NCBI GenBank assembly: GCA_963989385.1
Contig: OZ022498.1
Coordinates: 103,339,298 to 103,403,297 of the forward strand
Direction: 5' to 3'
From: Ctena decussata
Lineage: Eukaryota; Mollusca; Bivalvia; Lucinida; Lucinidae
Length of the DNA: 64,000 bases
The notes under the pieces are model-generated. The model was not told the DNA's origin. It saw only the letters and a program-made list of their open reading frames with translations, and did no database searches. The position numbers and the translations under genes are program-made. This document shows positions 9,173-19,830 of this stretch, piece after piece. Every line of letters starts with the position of its first letter. Position 1 is the first letter of the stretch.

Positions 9173-10574
9173 TGATATGACCTGCCCCCGTCCGAATTTA
9201 GGATACCTCTGGTTACTGGTTCACCTGTACGATTGTTTACGCTGACAGTGAAGTTGCATTTATTGTTCATGTTCTAAAATCTATGTATGCGAGAGCTAGC
9301 TGTATTGTATAATTCAACCTACCTGTTTTTACATCGGGATGAGTGTATCTTAGAGTATGTGCCCTTCGGATATTAATTTTTCGTTTCAAAAGCAATTACT
9401 TGGCACGCGCTATGACTTTATTGGGAAAGTGACGTCACAATTGTACTATGAGATTTGTTTGTGGGCGTTCCGTAAACATCAACATCGTCAGCTGTCAAAT
9501 TCAGAGTTTGTAGTTTCGCATATGTTTTAACCCTTTAAACCCCTATTTATTTTTGTACAGTTATAACGGTCATTTAGTAAATTCACTTCTACGCATCCTG
9601 GTAGTACTTTCATGTAAAAGTTTTCAGAATTTCATTGCTTAATTTGTGTTTTAATACACTGACCCCCCTCTGAAAACTTGTTTTGCATGGCGATCCTACG
9701 ACTCGCAGGACGTCAATTCCATTTTCATACACCCGCTTTAACGTAGGATCACGCGCGCATACGTAACGTCGCTTGTATGACGTTATCCTACTACTGTAAG
9801 CATGTATGCGTAGGGTCGTAGGGTATATAAGCGAACTGCTCGATCCTACGAGGACTTCATTCTTTCGGCCATTTTTCATAAGCAACTAAAATTTATCAAT
9901 CTCGTTTAAATGTTTCCAAAATCTTGTTAAGTCAAAATAAATCAACCTAAGACATCGTAGCAAGTATCTTTAGGTAAAATAGATTTTTTTATTACACTTT
10001 TTGCAGTTTTTGCTCAAATTAATTCAGTAAAACTTATCCTTCATGAAACACTATTTCGGCTTTTAACTTAAGGAAATTATAGGCTTCTAACAGCATTTAC
10101 ATCAATCTAAGACAGCTCTAGTTCAATAAAAAGTTGTATTTATTACCCATATTGCATTTGTGACCACTGCCGTGTCAATTTACTTTAGTTCTTTGCTTGC
10201 AACGTATTTATATGTCCTAAGGGAATTGTACAGAACTTTAATAGCCCTGTCGCTGTCTTTCAACATGTTATTCTTGTGATTTTGCCATTGTTCATTTTTC
10301 ATTATTGTAAACTACTGAGTTTGCACTGACAGTCATAAATGTAAAATCATTGCATTCTTTTAAAGCTTATTTTTTTAATAGATTCATAATGTTCAAAACT
10401 TCTTTTGGTCTTCTTTTCGTTCCATAGGAAATAATAATCTTTAGTTGAAGTCCAACCTTTTTTTATTACTACCTGTTACACCCCAGTTACCCACCTTCTG
10501 GGGAACACGTCATTTATCGTATGACAGCCCAGCTTGCCCGGCCATCGTCTGTAAAAGGGAGCTAACCCGTAACA
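9173..10574 (+). repeat. 3' LTR
   Basis: 1402 bp, ends TG...CA, followed at once by the GTAT duplication (10575-10578). By eye it matches the 5' LTR throughout, except near 10355-10372, where the poly-T tract is shorter and rearranged. It repeats the TATA box (9824) and the antisense 91-codon frame (9610-9885). Confidence 0.9.
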
Positions 10575-10630
10575 GTATTTTTTCTTTATTCGATGAGAGT
10601 TGTTTTACGGTGTGGCAACTCGGTATCTAG

Positions 10631-11657
10631 TTAGTTCGCAACATTGAGCAGCTATACGACGAGGCTACAAGTGCAGCCCTGATAAATGTCAACACAGGAT
10701 ATTGGTTAAGAACAACAATTTTAGTAAGACAAGGATGTCTTCTGTCACCCACCCTCTTCAACAATTTTCTTGAACGGATCATGTCTGATGCTCTGGAAGA
10801 ACATGGCGGAAAGTTTAGCATAGGCAGCAGAAACATTACCAATCTGAGGTTTGCCGATGACATAGACGCTCTAGCCGAGGAAAAGCTGGAACTAGAAGCT
10901 CTAGTTGAATGTCTCGACCAAACCTGCACAAGGTATAAGATGGAGATCAGTGTTGAGAAGACCAAACTGATGACGAACAGCGCAGATGGCATCCAGAGAG
11001 AGATTAAGGTAAAAGGGCAGAAGCTGGGTACCGTAACAAGCTTCAAATACCTTGGAGCATTGCCTCAGATGATGGCTCAAAACAGGAGGTTCTCTCAAGG
11101 ATTGCACAAGCCACTTCAGCTCTTACCAGGCTGAAACCAATTTAGAGAGAAAACAACATATTTCTTGGATCAAAGGTGAAGCTTATGCGCTCCATTGTCA
11201 TTTCCATATTTCTGTATGCCTGTGAATCGTGGACCTTGACAGCAGAGTTAGAGAAAAGGACGCAGGCCTTTGAGATGAATGCTACCGAAGGTTACTGAAC
11301 ATTTCGTACAAGGACCATATAACCAATGAGAAGGTTCGCAGTGAGATCCAAGCAGCCTTTGGAGAATATGATGATCTCCTAACACTGGTCAAGAAACGGA
11401 AACTAAGGTGGTTTGGCCACATCTCAAGGTCTTTTGGTTTAGCAAAGACAATTCTACAGGGCACAGTGAAAGGAACGAGAAGAAAAGGTAGACAGAAGAA
11501 AAGGTGGGAAGACAATATTAAGGAGTGGACAGGGATGGATTTTGTCAGCTCAACTAGGGCAGCTGAAAACAGGACAAGGTGGAAAGGGATTATTTCGAAG
11601 TCATCTGTGGTGCCCAAACGATCTGGTAAGGTTATGGGAAAGAATAGAATAGAATAG
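10631..11657 (+). pseudogene. 5'-truncated LINE reverse transcriptase, frameshifted
   Basis: Reads in pieces as the C-terminal half of a non-LTR retrotransposon ORF2. Piece 1 (10631 to about 11060) contains RQGCLLSPTLFNNFLERIM and the catalytic-box sequence LRFADDIDALA, then YKMEISVEKTKLM and SFKYLG. A frameshift near 11060 leads to SRIAQATSALTRLKP, a stop at about 11142, then LYACESWTL. A second shift near 11280 leads to the C-terminal segment LRWFGHISRSFGLAKTILQG, KKRWEDNIKEWTG and SSVVPKR. A short AGAAT-type repeat (11640-11657) is the likely 3' tail. The endonuclease and the N-terminal RT motifs are absent, as expected for 5' truncation. FADD is intact, but the gene is dead. It lies next to the LTR element by chance of insertion. 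The LINE clade is not assigned. Confidence 0.9.
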
Positions 11658-11739
11658 AACTCGGCAGTAACGACTATCTAAACTAGAACCTACCTCTGCA
11701 TGTTTCTTTGTGTTTTAAGATGGCTTTGTACACTTTCCG

Positions 11740-12065
11740 GGGAAGCATCTCTGCCTTTTTTCATTTTTTTGCCTCCCTTCTCAATAAGGGACAACACTTA
11801 AAGTAAAGAATTTTGCTCCAAGAGGAGCAAAATTCTTTACCTCAAGAGTAGACCCTACAGAAGGCTTTCGTTGCGCAGGGAAGCAAACGGAAGTCACAAA
11901 AATTGTCTGTCTTTGTAAAATGATCAACAATGATCCCGTCTCAATAAGGGTCAACTCTTAGAGTAAAGAATTTTGCTCCACTAGGAGCAAAATTCTTTAC
12001 CTTAAGAGTGGACCCTTCAGATGGCTTTCATTGCACAGGGAAGCTAACGGGAAGTCACAAAAAAT
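11740..12065 (+). repeat. Family K hairpin repeat, tandem duplicate
   Basis: Two copies 160 bp apart of a perfect 17-bp inverted repeat (gtaaagaattttgctcc, 4-nt loop, complement), at 11803-11840 and 11963-12000. Each is preceded by tctcaataaggg and followed by agggaagc-aac-ggaagtcacaaaa. Diverged relatives are at 19740, 21150, 26180, 33100, 44700-44990, 45350, 46960 and 57400. Confidence 0.85.
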
Positions 12066-13205
12066 GTCTGTCTTTGTAAAAATGGTGGAAACACATGGAG
12101 GTATACACATTCACCGTAATATGCTGCACTTAACATTAAAGAAAAGTCTTAACTTATTCGCCATTACTTCATATATTCAAAAAATGGTTCATCCTCGGAC
12201 GAACTTTAATCAACACGTCTGACTTTGTTAATGCTTCTTGAATTGGACTTATGAAACACAGTTGAGAAACAAAATGACGTCAGTAACTTATTTTTGAAAA
12301 TCATCTTGTTATTTGAATGTCAAGTGAGAAAACCAGCTTTACTCCTCAGTCGAACTAGACATGCACATGTCTAGTCAGAGCTTTGGCATTTCAGCCAGAC
12401 AATATCTGACTGAGGTCATATGAAAACAGATCTTAATTCAACTTCGTAAAGTGAATATCAAATCTGCCTGAGAAGCCAAATATGCCTTTAATTTTCGTTT
12501 TTAGACTTCTCAGAATTCATACATTGTTTATTCGAAAAGTAGTGACTGATCAGATTGCGCTGATGCCTGTTCACACACGCCGTAAGATCCCATTTTACGT
12601 GACGCCAATTAAAATGCGTCTTGTAGGTTGATTTAGAAAATGAACGCGCGAGCTTTGACCAGAATGCCCTTAAAAGTACTTTCCTTGTTGCAATTATGAT
12701 ATTTTAACTTGAAAAAGATATTTCAAAGTATGTGATACTCAAGCGCAATTAATACAAAGAAATATTGACGTCATTTCCATATCAGCCTGTGATAGATAAA
12801 ATGGGAATATATAATTCACAATGACTTGATGCGTGCGTGTAACTGGCTACACGTGCTACGGAAAAGTTTCGATTCTCTACAATATACGCATTTTGTTCAG
12901 CAGTGAGATATAACGATGTGCTTCTTTTCTTCTGTACAAACTGTATTTTATGACATCCCCACCCCCATCTCGCCCCGCCATCCAACCTATGCAACAGACC
13001 TGCCATGGAGAATAGTGATATATAACGTGTTTGGGTTGTTTATATGTACATATGTTCTTCCGTCAGCCCGTCCGTAGGTTTAGATTCTTGTGGTGGCCAG
13101 ATTCTAAAATTCCACATATTAGCAAGGTGATGTTTCACATGAAGATAAAACTCTGTGTGACCAGTATGAATGTACAAGAGGCATGACTTTATGGTACATG
13201 TGTAT
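12066..13205. other. No recognisable gene; small palindrome
   Basis: Only a short palindrome (ctagacatgcacatgtctag, 12355-12374) stands out. Open frames are short and unrecognised. Confidence 0.45.
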
Positions 13206-13441
13206 GAGCCGCGACGCGAGAAAACCAACCATGTGGTGTTGCGTCTAGCGCAGACTCAGATCAGCCTGGGCATCCGCCCAGTCTGATCAGAGTCTTCGCT
13301 TTCCGCATGAAGGTAGCTTAGTCCCTCAGCTACCCTTTAAGCGCTTAGCAAAGAGTCTGACCAGACTGGGTGAATGCCCAGGCTGATCGGAGTCTGCGCT
13401 GGGCGGACGACCACATTGTTGGTTTTCTCGCGTCGCGGCTC
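13206..13441. mobile_element. Family A palindromic MITE
   Basis: 236 bp, GAGCCGCGACGCGAG to the complementary end. Each arm holds the inner hairpin around CTGGGC-ATCC-GCCCAG. Flanks are GTAT and ATAT, a 4-bp duplication with one mismatch. Confidence 0.92.
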
Positions 13442-14158
13442 ATATATTTAATGGTGTACTACATTGGGACTTAAACTCAACGATGTTTACCTTATTTCAT
13501 AAACCCTTTATAATAGATTTGTTTCATGCCATGGGATGCTAGTTCAGACTGACTTTGCAAATGATGTTACATGTAGGTTATGGACTTAGAAGTTTTAGGG
13601 CAAGGGTCTTCTGACTAGGCGCAAGGCGGAGGAATTCGTGTACCTTGGACGTATTTCTAGTTTCACCAAAGTTGGTGTTTTATATGACCATAAAAGCTAA
13701 CCTCACAATGAATTAGATAGTTTTCTAGCATAGTTTATGAAAGAATCTTGTTTTCATTTGTTAAAGCTGGAGCATTACTTTCCATACGGAATTGTAGTAT
13801 ATGTCTGTCAGCGAAGTTCCACAGATGCAAAGTATACAAATATGACTTGGAGACCAACTGTGGCTATAAAACAGGGCTAAATAAGTATGTGAAAAACTGT
13901 ATGCACTACATTCGACATGTTGTCATGGCTTATAAAATGTAAACCCAGTATTTATAGTTATTACAAGTGAGACCATGAGGCCGCTGGGAGAGACACTGGG
14001 ACTGTAAATCTGTCTTTTTGCTTTGCATTTCTGAATGATATAGATCTTTCTAAGGTCAGTCTAACTGAAGACATTATCATTATTCCCTAAAGGTGTTTGA
14101 ACACGCTCTCATGGTCTGCTGAAACTTTTCGACATTGTGCGAGTTTTAGCAAAATAAT
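13442..14158. other. No recognisable feature
   Basis: A 64-codon frame at 13748 resembles no family I know. No repeat ends are seen. Confidence 0.45.
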
Positions 14159-14162
14159 ACAT

Positions 14163-14398
14163 GAGCCGCGACACGACAAAACCAACAATGTGGTTGTGCG
14201 CCCAGCGCAGACTCAGATCAGCCTGGGCATCCGCCCAGTCTGATCAGAGTCTTCGCTGTTCGCATGGAGGTACCTTAGACCCATAGTTACCTTTTGAGCA
14301 CTTAACAAAGAGCCTGATAAAGCTGGGCGGATGCTCAGGCTGATCTGAATATGCGCTGGGCGCACAAGCACATTGTTGGTTTTGTCGTGTCGCGGCTC
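14163..14398. mobile_element. Family A palindromic MITE with exact ACAT duplication
   Basis: 236 bp with ends GAGCCGCGACACGACAAAAC and complement. ACAT is directly repeated at 14159-14162 and 14399-14402. The minus-strand frame at 14213-14437 is a translation of the repeat, not a gene. Confidence 0.95.
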
Positions 14399-15316
14399 AC
14401 ATGTATTTTCTTCCCTGTCATGCGAGCCCTCTTTCATGAGACGTTCTCAGTTAAGCTGGGCCATTCGCGGACAAAAATTGCCATACATAGAACCATTCCA
14501 GAATTCAAGGAAAAATCACTAACATAATGCTCATTATGTCTGCTTCAAATCTTTCAAATATTTTCAGATAATAGTTTTAGATTATGGAATACCAACCATG
14601 TTTATAGACATACCCTAACAATTAGAAACGGCGTATTTTATGACGTTATTAAGATACGTTGAAAAACGATGTCGCATACGATTTCTTTGACATGCGTAGC
14701 ATTGCACATTTACTAATCTACTCACATTTGATTATTTTGGCTGGTTTCAATTTAAACTGTTTTTCTTTGCTTTTTTGGAGGAAAGGGGTTTTCTATGAAG
14801 CGCCGCTTAATCAAATGACGTCAACGCTTTCAAAACGTGGTAATAGTAACGTTGTGACGTAGGTTACATGTGACGTAGGTTACATTGCACACATTTTAAC
14901 GTTTTTATATCATTTAATGTTTCGGTGCATGAAATCTAAGCACACCATCTTGTAGCTGTTACTAAACTCCGTTCATTAATTCTGAAACTGGGTTTTTCGC
15001 TGCTCATACTTTTATAATATTATCAATCCACGTAAGACTGTGCATAGTGATAAAGCTCGACTTCCGCCGATTTCTCATAAAGGTCTCTTGTATCTTTGCC
15101 TGACGTCTGTTGCTGCAGTTACGTGCACAAAACAGCAAATTTTAAAAACCCGTCCGCAAACTAAGACCATTTGATGAAAATTGACAGCCTAAAGTCATAC
15201 ATATTCAGATACATTCCACGTGGGTATCACGCTGGTCATTTGGGTAATAACTTGTCCCTCCAACAAATCACTGGAATAAGAGAAAAAAAAAGCGTTTTGA
15301 AGCTCGGCTACTTTTT

Positions 15317-16431
15317 AGCTCGCCTGAACGAAAGTTCAGGAAGAGCTATCGTTGTCACCACGGCGTCGTCGTCCGCGTCAGCGTCGGCGTCCGGATTGGA
15401 TGTTTTGGTTAAAGGTTTTTAAAGACCTATATCTCCCTAACCCATGGATGGATTCTTTTGATACTTGCACTGTAGTTAGATATTGGTCCAAAGTTAAACA
15501 TGGTACCACCCCCACACCACTCCTTGACCTTGATGGCAAGATCATGGACTTAGAAAATTGGGAGTTTTTTTCGGAATGGATGTTTTGGTTAAAGTTTTCT
15601 AAAGCCCAGTATCTCCTTAACCCATGAATGGATTCCTTTGATACTTGCACTGTAGTTAGATATTGGTCTAAAGTTTTCCAAGGTACTACCCCCACCCCCT
15701 CAGTGACCTTGATGTCAAGGTTATGGACTTAGAAAATTGTCTTTTCATTGATTGGATGTTTTGGTTAAAGTTTTTTAATGACACATATCTCCTGAAACCA
15801 TAGATGAATTATTTTTATATTTGCACTGTAGTTAGATATTAGTCCAAAGTTCTACAGAGTACTACCCCGGCCCTGCTCGGTGACCTTGATGTCAAGGTCA
15901 GGGACTTAGGAAATTTGGTCTTTATTAAAGTTTTCTAATTGCGTACTGATTCATAATGCTTGGCAGAGATTTAGTTTACACTTGAACTGATGTTAGACAC
16001 TTTTTTGAGTTTTTACAAAACACTATATACTTACCCGACTGGATGACCTTGATGTCAAGGTCATGGACTTTGAGTTCTGTCTTAAAGATTTTGATTAGTT
16101 TTATATTAATGAAGACATAATTTCACAGTGCCACAATGGTAATACTTGGACTGATGTTAGATAAAGGTTAAAGGCTTTGATACATCCTAGCCCTGCCCTC
16201 CTCCCCCCTACCCCTTAGTTCTTTGACCTCAAGCTCATGGACTTCGAACTTCATGTGGATTTTTTTTTTTATTTTAAGACATTTCTGAGATAGCTTTTGT
16301 TTATAAATGTGTTGTCATTATGGACATGCTTGCCTGAAGTTTTATATATAGCAGTCCACACCACCATAGCGACTGTGTGATGGGCAAGCACCTATTCAGG
16401 CGAGCTATGCTGTCAGGCGACAGCTCTTGTT
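15317..16431 (+). mobile_element. Helentron-like (HINE) element with tandem units, family B
   Basis: Starts with the subterminal repeat AGCTCGCCTGAA (15317-15328), forming a small hairpin with gttcagg. The inverted copy TTCAGGCGAGCT is near the 3' end (about 16395-16406). It is followed by a stem-loop (CTGTC-AGG-CGACAG, about 16410-16423) and the end CTCTTGTT. Subterminal repeats plus a 3' hairpin without flanking duplication is the known Helentron plan. The middle holds about five diverged units of 150-180 bp with the phrase ttgcactgtagttagatattggtcc. Open frames here are repeat frames. Confidence 0.75.
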
Positions 16432-17775
16432 AAAGGCCCCAATCGCTCTATCAATGGTAAAAATGTATGAAAAAGTTTGTGGAGAGGTATCGCTGGGATT
16501 CTCACTACAGGTTTCTCATTGTAAATGGCCGCTATTTTTTTCAGGTTAATTATGTAAAACTTCCTTGAGTTTCATATAAAAAGATTTTAAAAATTATTTG
16601 GGTCACTTAAGTTGGCAACTAAAATGACCTAATTTTGATTTCATAAACTTGAATTAATTGGTAAAAATACAATGTACAAGAGTGGTGGCCCGTTCGTTAT
16701 CCCTTGAATCGCTCGACTAACTCTGGAATTAAGGACTGAAAATCAGACCCAGTTTCTTTACCATATTTTGAACACTTGTATTTGTTTGTGTCATATTTTA
16801 TCAGGAAGCTATCACAGTTGTGTCATCCGACTCAAAAGCGAATTTCAGGCCCATAAACGTCCCTGCATTTTTTTCTCTCTATCATTTTTCTCATGGTGAC
16901 GTTTCACGCAAAAAATGTGGCTTGTGTATCTGCGAACAGGAAAATCTCAGACCAGTCAGCTAGAGACTTTGTTATGTGCCTCTGTGTCCACGTCCACACA
17001 TCTTATGTGCGAAAAGCAAAAGCCCAGATCAGTTTTCGTATATATACGGAAGGAAATATCGCATGCATGCATGCGCGCGGGTTCCCTTTTGAACGCCAAT
17101 GTATATGAATATAGTTTAGTGCGAGTAAAAGATTTGCACGCTCGTAAAAAGGTACCCTTGTATTGTACGAACAGGGAAGACTCAGATCGTGCAGTCATAT
17201 AAGAGTCTACATTTTTGCATAAACATTCTTGGTTGACATAGAAAATGAACAGCCAATACAGCTGAGTAGTAACAGTATGCACATGACCTCATAACCCTTT
17301 CACATGTATCATGTGAATCACGAAACGCTCTTACATGTGTCGTAGCTTTACTAGGTAACGGGAGGTTGATTTCGACTTCCGGTTGACTCTGATCAGACTG
17401 CATCCTGTTTGCGGAGGCCGCAAGGTTCGACGATTGCATGGTAGAATAATGAAGGGAATAGTTTGTTGAAAAGAAGTGGGGGTTGGTGGTGGAGGGGGCT
17501 GTAGGGTGTGTGACTAGAGACTAGGTTGGCGGTTTGGGTAGTAGATTGAATAAGGAGGCGGGGTTTGGGAAGGGGTCATGTCGAAGGGTGGGAGTCTGGA
17601 TGGTAGACTAATTGAGGGGTGGGGGTTGTAGGTAGTGTGGGGGAGATTATTTCATTATTGTTTTAGAGTGGGGGTGGGGTTAGGAGGAATAGACTGATTA
17701 AGGGGAGCTGTAATAAGTTTGAGAGGTATATGATTTGGTCCTTTTGTCCTTGTATTTAACTTTGCAGTTTTAACG
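16432..17775. other. Interior of element G, non-coding
   Basis: No recognisable domain. A weak direct repeat (around 16919 and 17158, sharing cgaacagg and ctcag) and a strongly G-rich stretch (17470-17700, many ggggg and gggtgg runs) are the only structure seen. The 71-108 codon frames at 16893-17282 overlap each other on both strands and look random. Confidence 0.45.
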
Positions 17776-18054
17776 CTTTTGATTGATTGATTGATTTGTT
17801 GCTAAAACGTCCACGGTAAACAGCTTTGGTCATGTCGGGACGGTCAGTTAACCTAACCACACTATTCCTGGGCAGGCTTAGACCTCCTAAGCGGTTAACC
17901 AGTACTAAGTGCACATACTTTCGCCAGTAACTGACAACTGCCCTTCTTGAATCAGCGGAAGGAGAAACGAAAGTATGTGGCCAGACCGGGTATCGAACCC
18001 AGGACCTCTGACTTATGAGTCAGGTGCCCTACCGATTGCGCTACGCGGCCCGGC
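17776..18054 (-). mobile_element. tRNA-derived SINE-1, minus strand
   Basis: The minus strand reads a tRNA-like head (GCGTAGCGCAATCGG box A, GGGTTCGATACCC box B with one change), a body shared with 40254-40538, and a tail of AATC repeats (the GATTGATTGATT at 17779-17793 on the plus strand). No flanking duplication is found. It lies inside element G. Confidence 0.88.
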
Positions 18055-18510
18055 AGCACTGGTAATAAATGTTTTGGCACTTTAGAACTTTATTACATAC
18101 TGCGGAAAGCTGTAATATTTGCGTTAAAATAACGTCAGTGAACATCATTACGTCGCACTGACGCTGATATGACGTCGTTTAGACGTTGTTTGCCGGTGGC
18201 GATACTATGATGAAACACTGAAAACTTTTTCTAGAGTGAATATTTATGCGGTGTAATCATTTTCGAATTGAGACAAAATTATCTGGATGACAAGCTTGTT
18301 GTCACGCTGACTGATTTCGCACGCGCAGAACATGTGTCAGAATACTAATCCCACCCGAACACGAACTATTTATAGCGATCACTTTATATGGTATTAAAAG
18401 GCGTTTCCAACCTGTCCGATGGACTTAGTCTCGGATTGAAAATCTGTAATTTGCAGTTTTGTGCAGGTTAGCCTAGCATCCTACGAAGGGCAGAGTCATA
18501 GGACACATTG
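18055..18510. other. Remainder of element G
   Basis: AT-rich, with several acgtc motifs. No gene or repeat end is supported. Confidence 0.4.
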
Positions 18511-19385
18511 ATGAGAAATCGGCGGAAGTCTAGCATTATCACTATGCACAGTCTTACCTCGATTGATTAGATTATAAAAGTATGAGCAGCAAAAAACCCA
18601 GTTTCAGAATTAATGAACGGAGTTTTTTTGTTTTTTTTAGGCAGGATTTTGCACATGAGTTTCAGAGCGATTGCTTTGCTCAGTTTTAAGAAAAGCCCGT
18701 GACGTAAGGTTACATTCTTACAGAAAAATGCTGGGGAAATGTATTTTGAAGTCGATTAAAATATACAAAAATGGAGCAAATTTGCACAAATGATATACAA
18801 TATTGAAGAACACATATTTCATCGTGTGATTTTGTAAGTTTAATGATGCCGGGCCATTTTAGTTAACACATGCATCATAAATTTACCGCTGTGACGTAGG
18901 TTACATAAAATTTGCGACATCAGTTCCAAGTCTCTTTTCGTAGCAAAAACTACCCTTTAGATATTGTTTAAGCGGGGAAATATGTAAGAAATCACCTGAA
19001 TTTAATAATGGAACTCGATTTTCAGCAGTGATTTATCTATTTTAGCCGTGCGGCGTTCATATCTATGCAATGGCAATATTGCGACATTTAAAAACGTCGC
19101 ATTTTAAACCAGGGTATAATTATTCGAACCAGGGTTAAAAATGTCTAACAAAACGCATGCATGTCTTGGTACTTTTATCTACTTCTTTAGACAGAGGGCA
19201 ACTTGTCAGAGGGTAAACAGGCCCGTTATTTTATAATTTAAAGAAAGGCAGTGCGAAGGACAAAATTAATAGCTAATGGCCCAGCTGAACTGAGAACGTC
19301 TCTCAAACGGGGTCATTCTTGGAGTGAAGGAAAGGTTATCTCTTTCCAAGACCTTGAAACTTATTATTTTAACATTAGCACATTT

Positions 19386-19625
19386 GAGCCGCGACATTGC
19401 AAAACAAACAAAGTGGCATGTGCGCCCTGTGAAGACTCAAATCAGCCTGGGCACCCGCCCAGTCTGATCAGATTCTTTGCTGTGCGCTTTAAGGCTAGCT
19501 AAGTATCTAAGCTAGCTCCATGCGGAAAGCGATCGTTCTGATCAGACTGAGCTGATGCCCAGACTGATTTGAGTCTTCGCTGGGTGCTTATGCCACATTG
19601 TTGGATTTGTCATGTCTTGAGAGGC
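19386..19625. mobile_element. Family A MITE, degenerate right end
   Basis: Left end GAGCCGCGACATTGC is intact, and the inner hairpins are recognisable with many substitutions. The right end has decayed to gtcttgagaggc. It is an older copy. Confidence 0.85.
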
Positions 19626-19739
19626 AAGTTCTTCTAACTCAGAGTGGCCTTCCGTGGTGATTTATTCATATACCTTATAAGGGTATTAAGGGTATACATA
19701 TGCCTCCATATTTCTTACCAATTTGAACAAAGTTTAACC

Positions 19740-19830
19740 ATTCCAGAAGAGATCTACATTTAAAGGAAAGAATTTGCTCAAAGAACAGCAAATTCTTTTC
19801 TTTAAGAGGCGGTCCCTTTTGAGAAGAGAG
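19740..19830 (+). repeat. Family K hairpin
   Basis: aaggaaagaatttgctc, a short loop, then a near-complement agcaaattcttttcttt, followed by a purine-rich flank as in other copies. Confidence 0.6.

Larger units (their letters stand above)
5003..10574 (+). mobile_element. Non-autonomous Ty3/gypsy-like LTR retrotransposon
   Basis: Two direct repeats of about 1.4 kb begin TGATATGACC and end CCCGTAACA, giving the canonical TG...CA ends, and are flanked by GTAT on both sides. Between them lie a tRNA primer-binding-like site (6415), a short pol-like frame (6495-6893), about 2.2 kb with no coding capacity, and a polypurine tract (9161-9169) abutting the second LTR. No reverse transcriptase, RNase H or integrase can be seen, so it must be mobilised in trans if active. 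The LTRs differ visibly only around one poly-T tract (about 6185-6200 versus 10355-10367), which points to recent insertion. The gypsy assignment rests on the pol-linker resemblance and overall layout and is moderately secure. Confidence 0.88.
14965..18637. mobile_element. Element G, 3.67 kb, inserted in family F
   Basis: 113-bp terminal inverted repeats at 14966-15078 and 18511-18623 (ACTCCGTTCATTAATTCTGA at the outer end). The right end has an extra T-rich tail to 18637. TA flanks both ends (14963-14964, 18638-18639). The unsplit F copy reads TT at the corresponding point, so a TA target is likely but not exact. No transposase frame is visible. The interior carries a Helentron-like element and a SINE, so the original element was about 2.3 kb. 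Confidence 0.75.
14438..19302 (-). mobile_element. Family F element, split by insertion of element G
   Basis: Terminal inverted repeats GAGACGTTCTCAGTTAAGCT and complement. Flanks TCAT and TCAA suggest a decayed 4-bp duplication. Without the insert (14965-18637) the element is about 1.19 kb and matches the unsplit copy at 33367-34560, in the opposite orientation. Non-coding. Carries several copies of TGTGACGTAGGTTACA, including two abutting at 14853-14884. Confidence 0.88.

Noticed and set aside
9610..9885. Antisense LTR frame as a conserved gene pair with 5440-5715
   Set aside because: Identity is explained by the recent common origin of the two LTRs; no independent evidence of coding.
5003..10574. 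A plain segmental duplication of 1.4 kb
   Set aside because: TG...CA ends, flanking GTAT, primer-binding-like site and polypurine tract at the correct positions all indicate LTRs.
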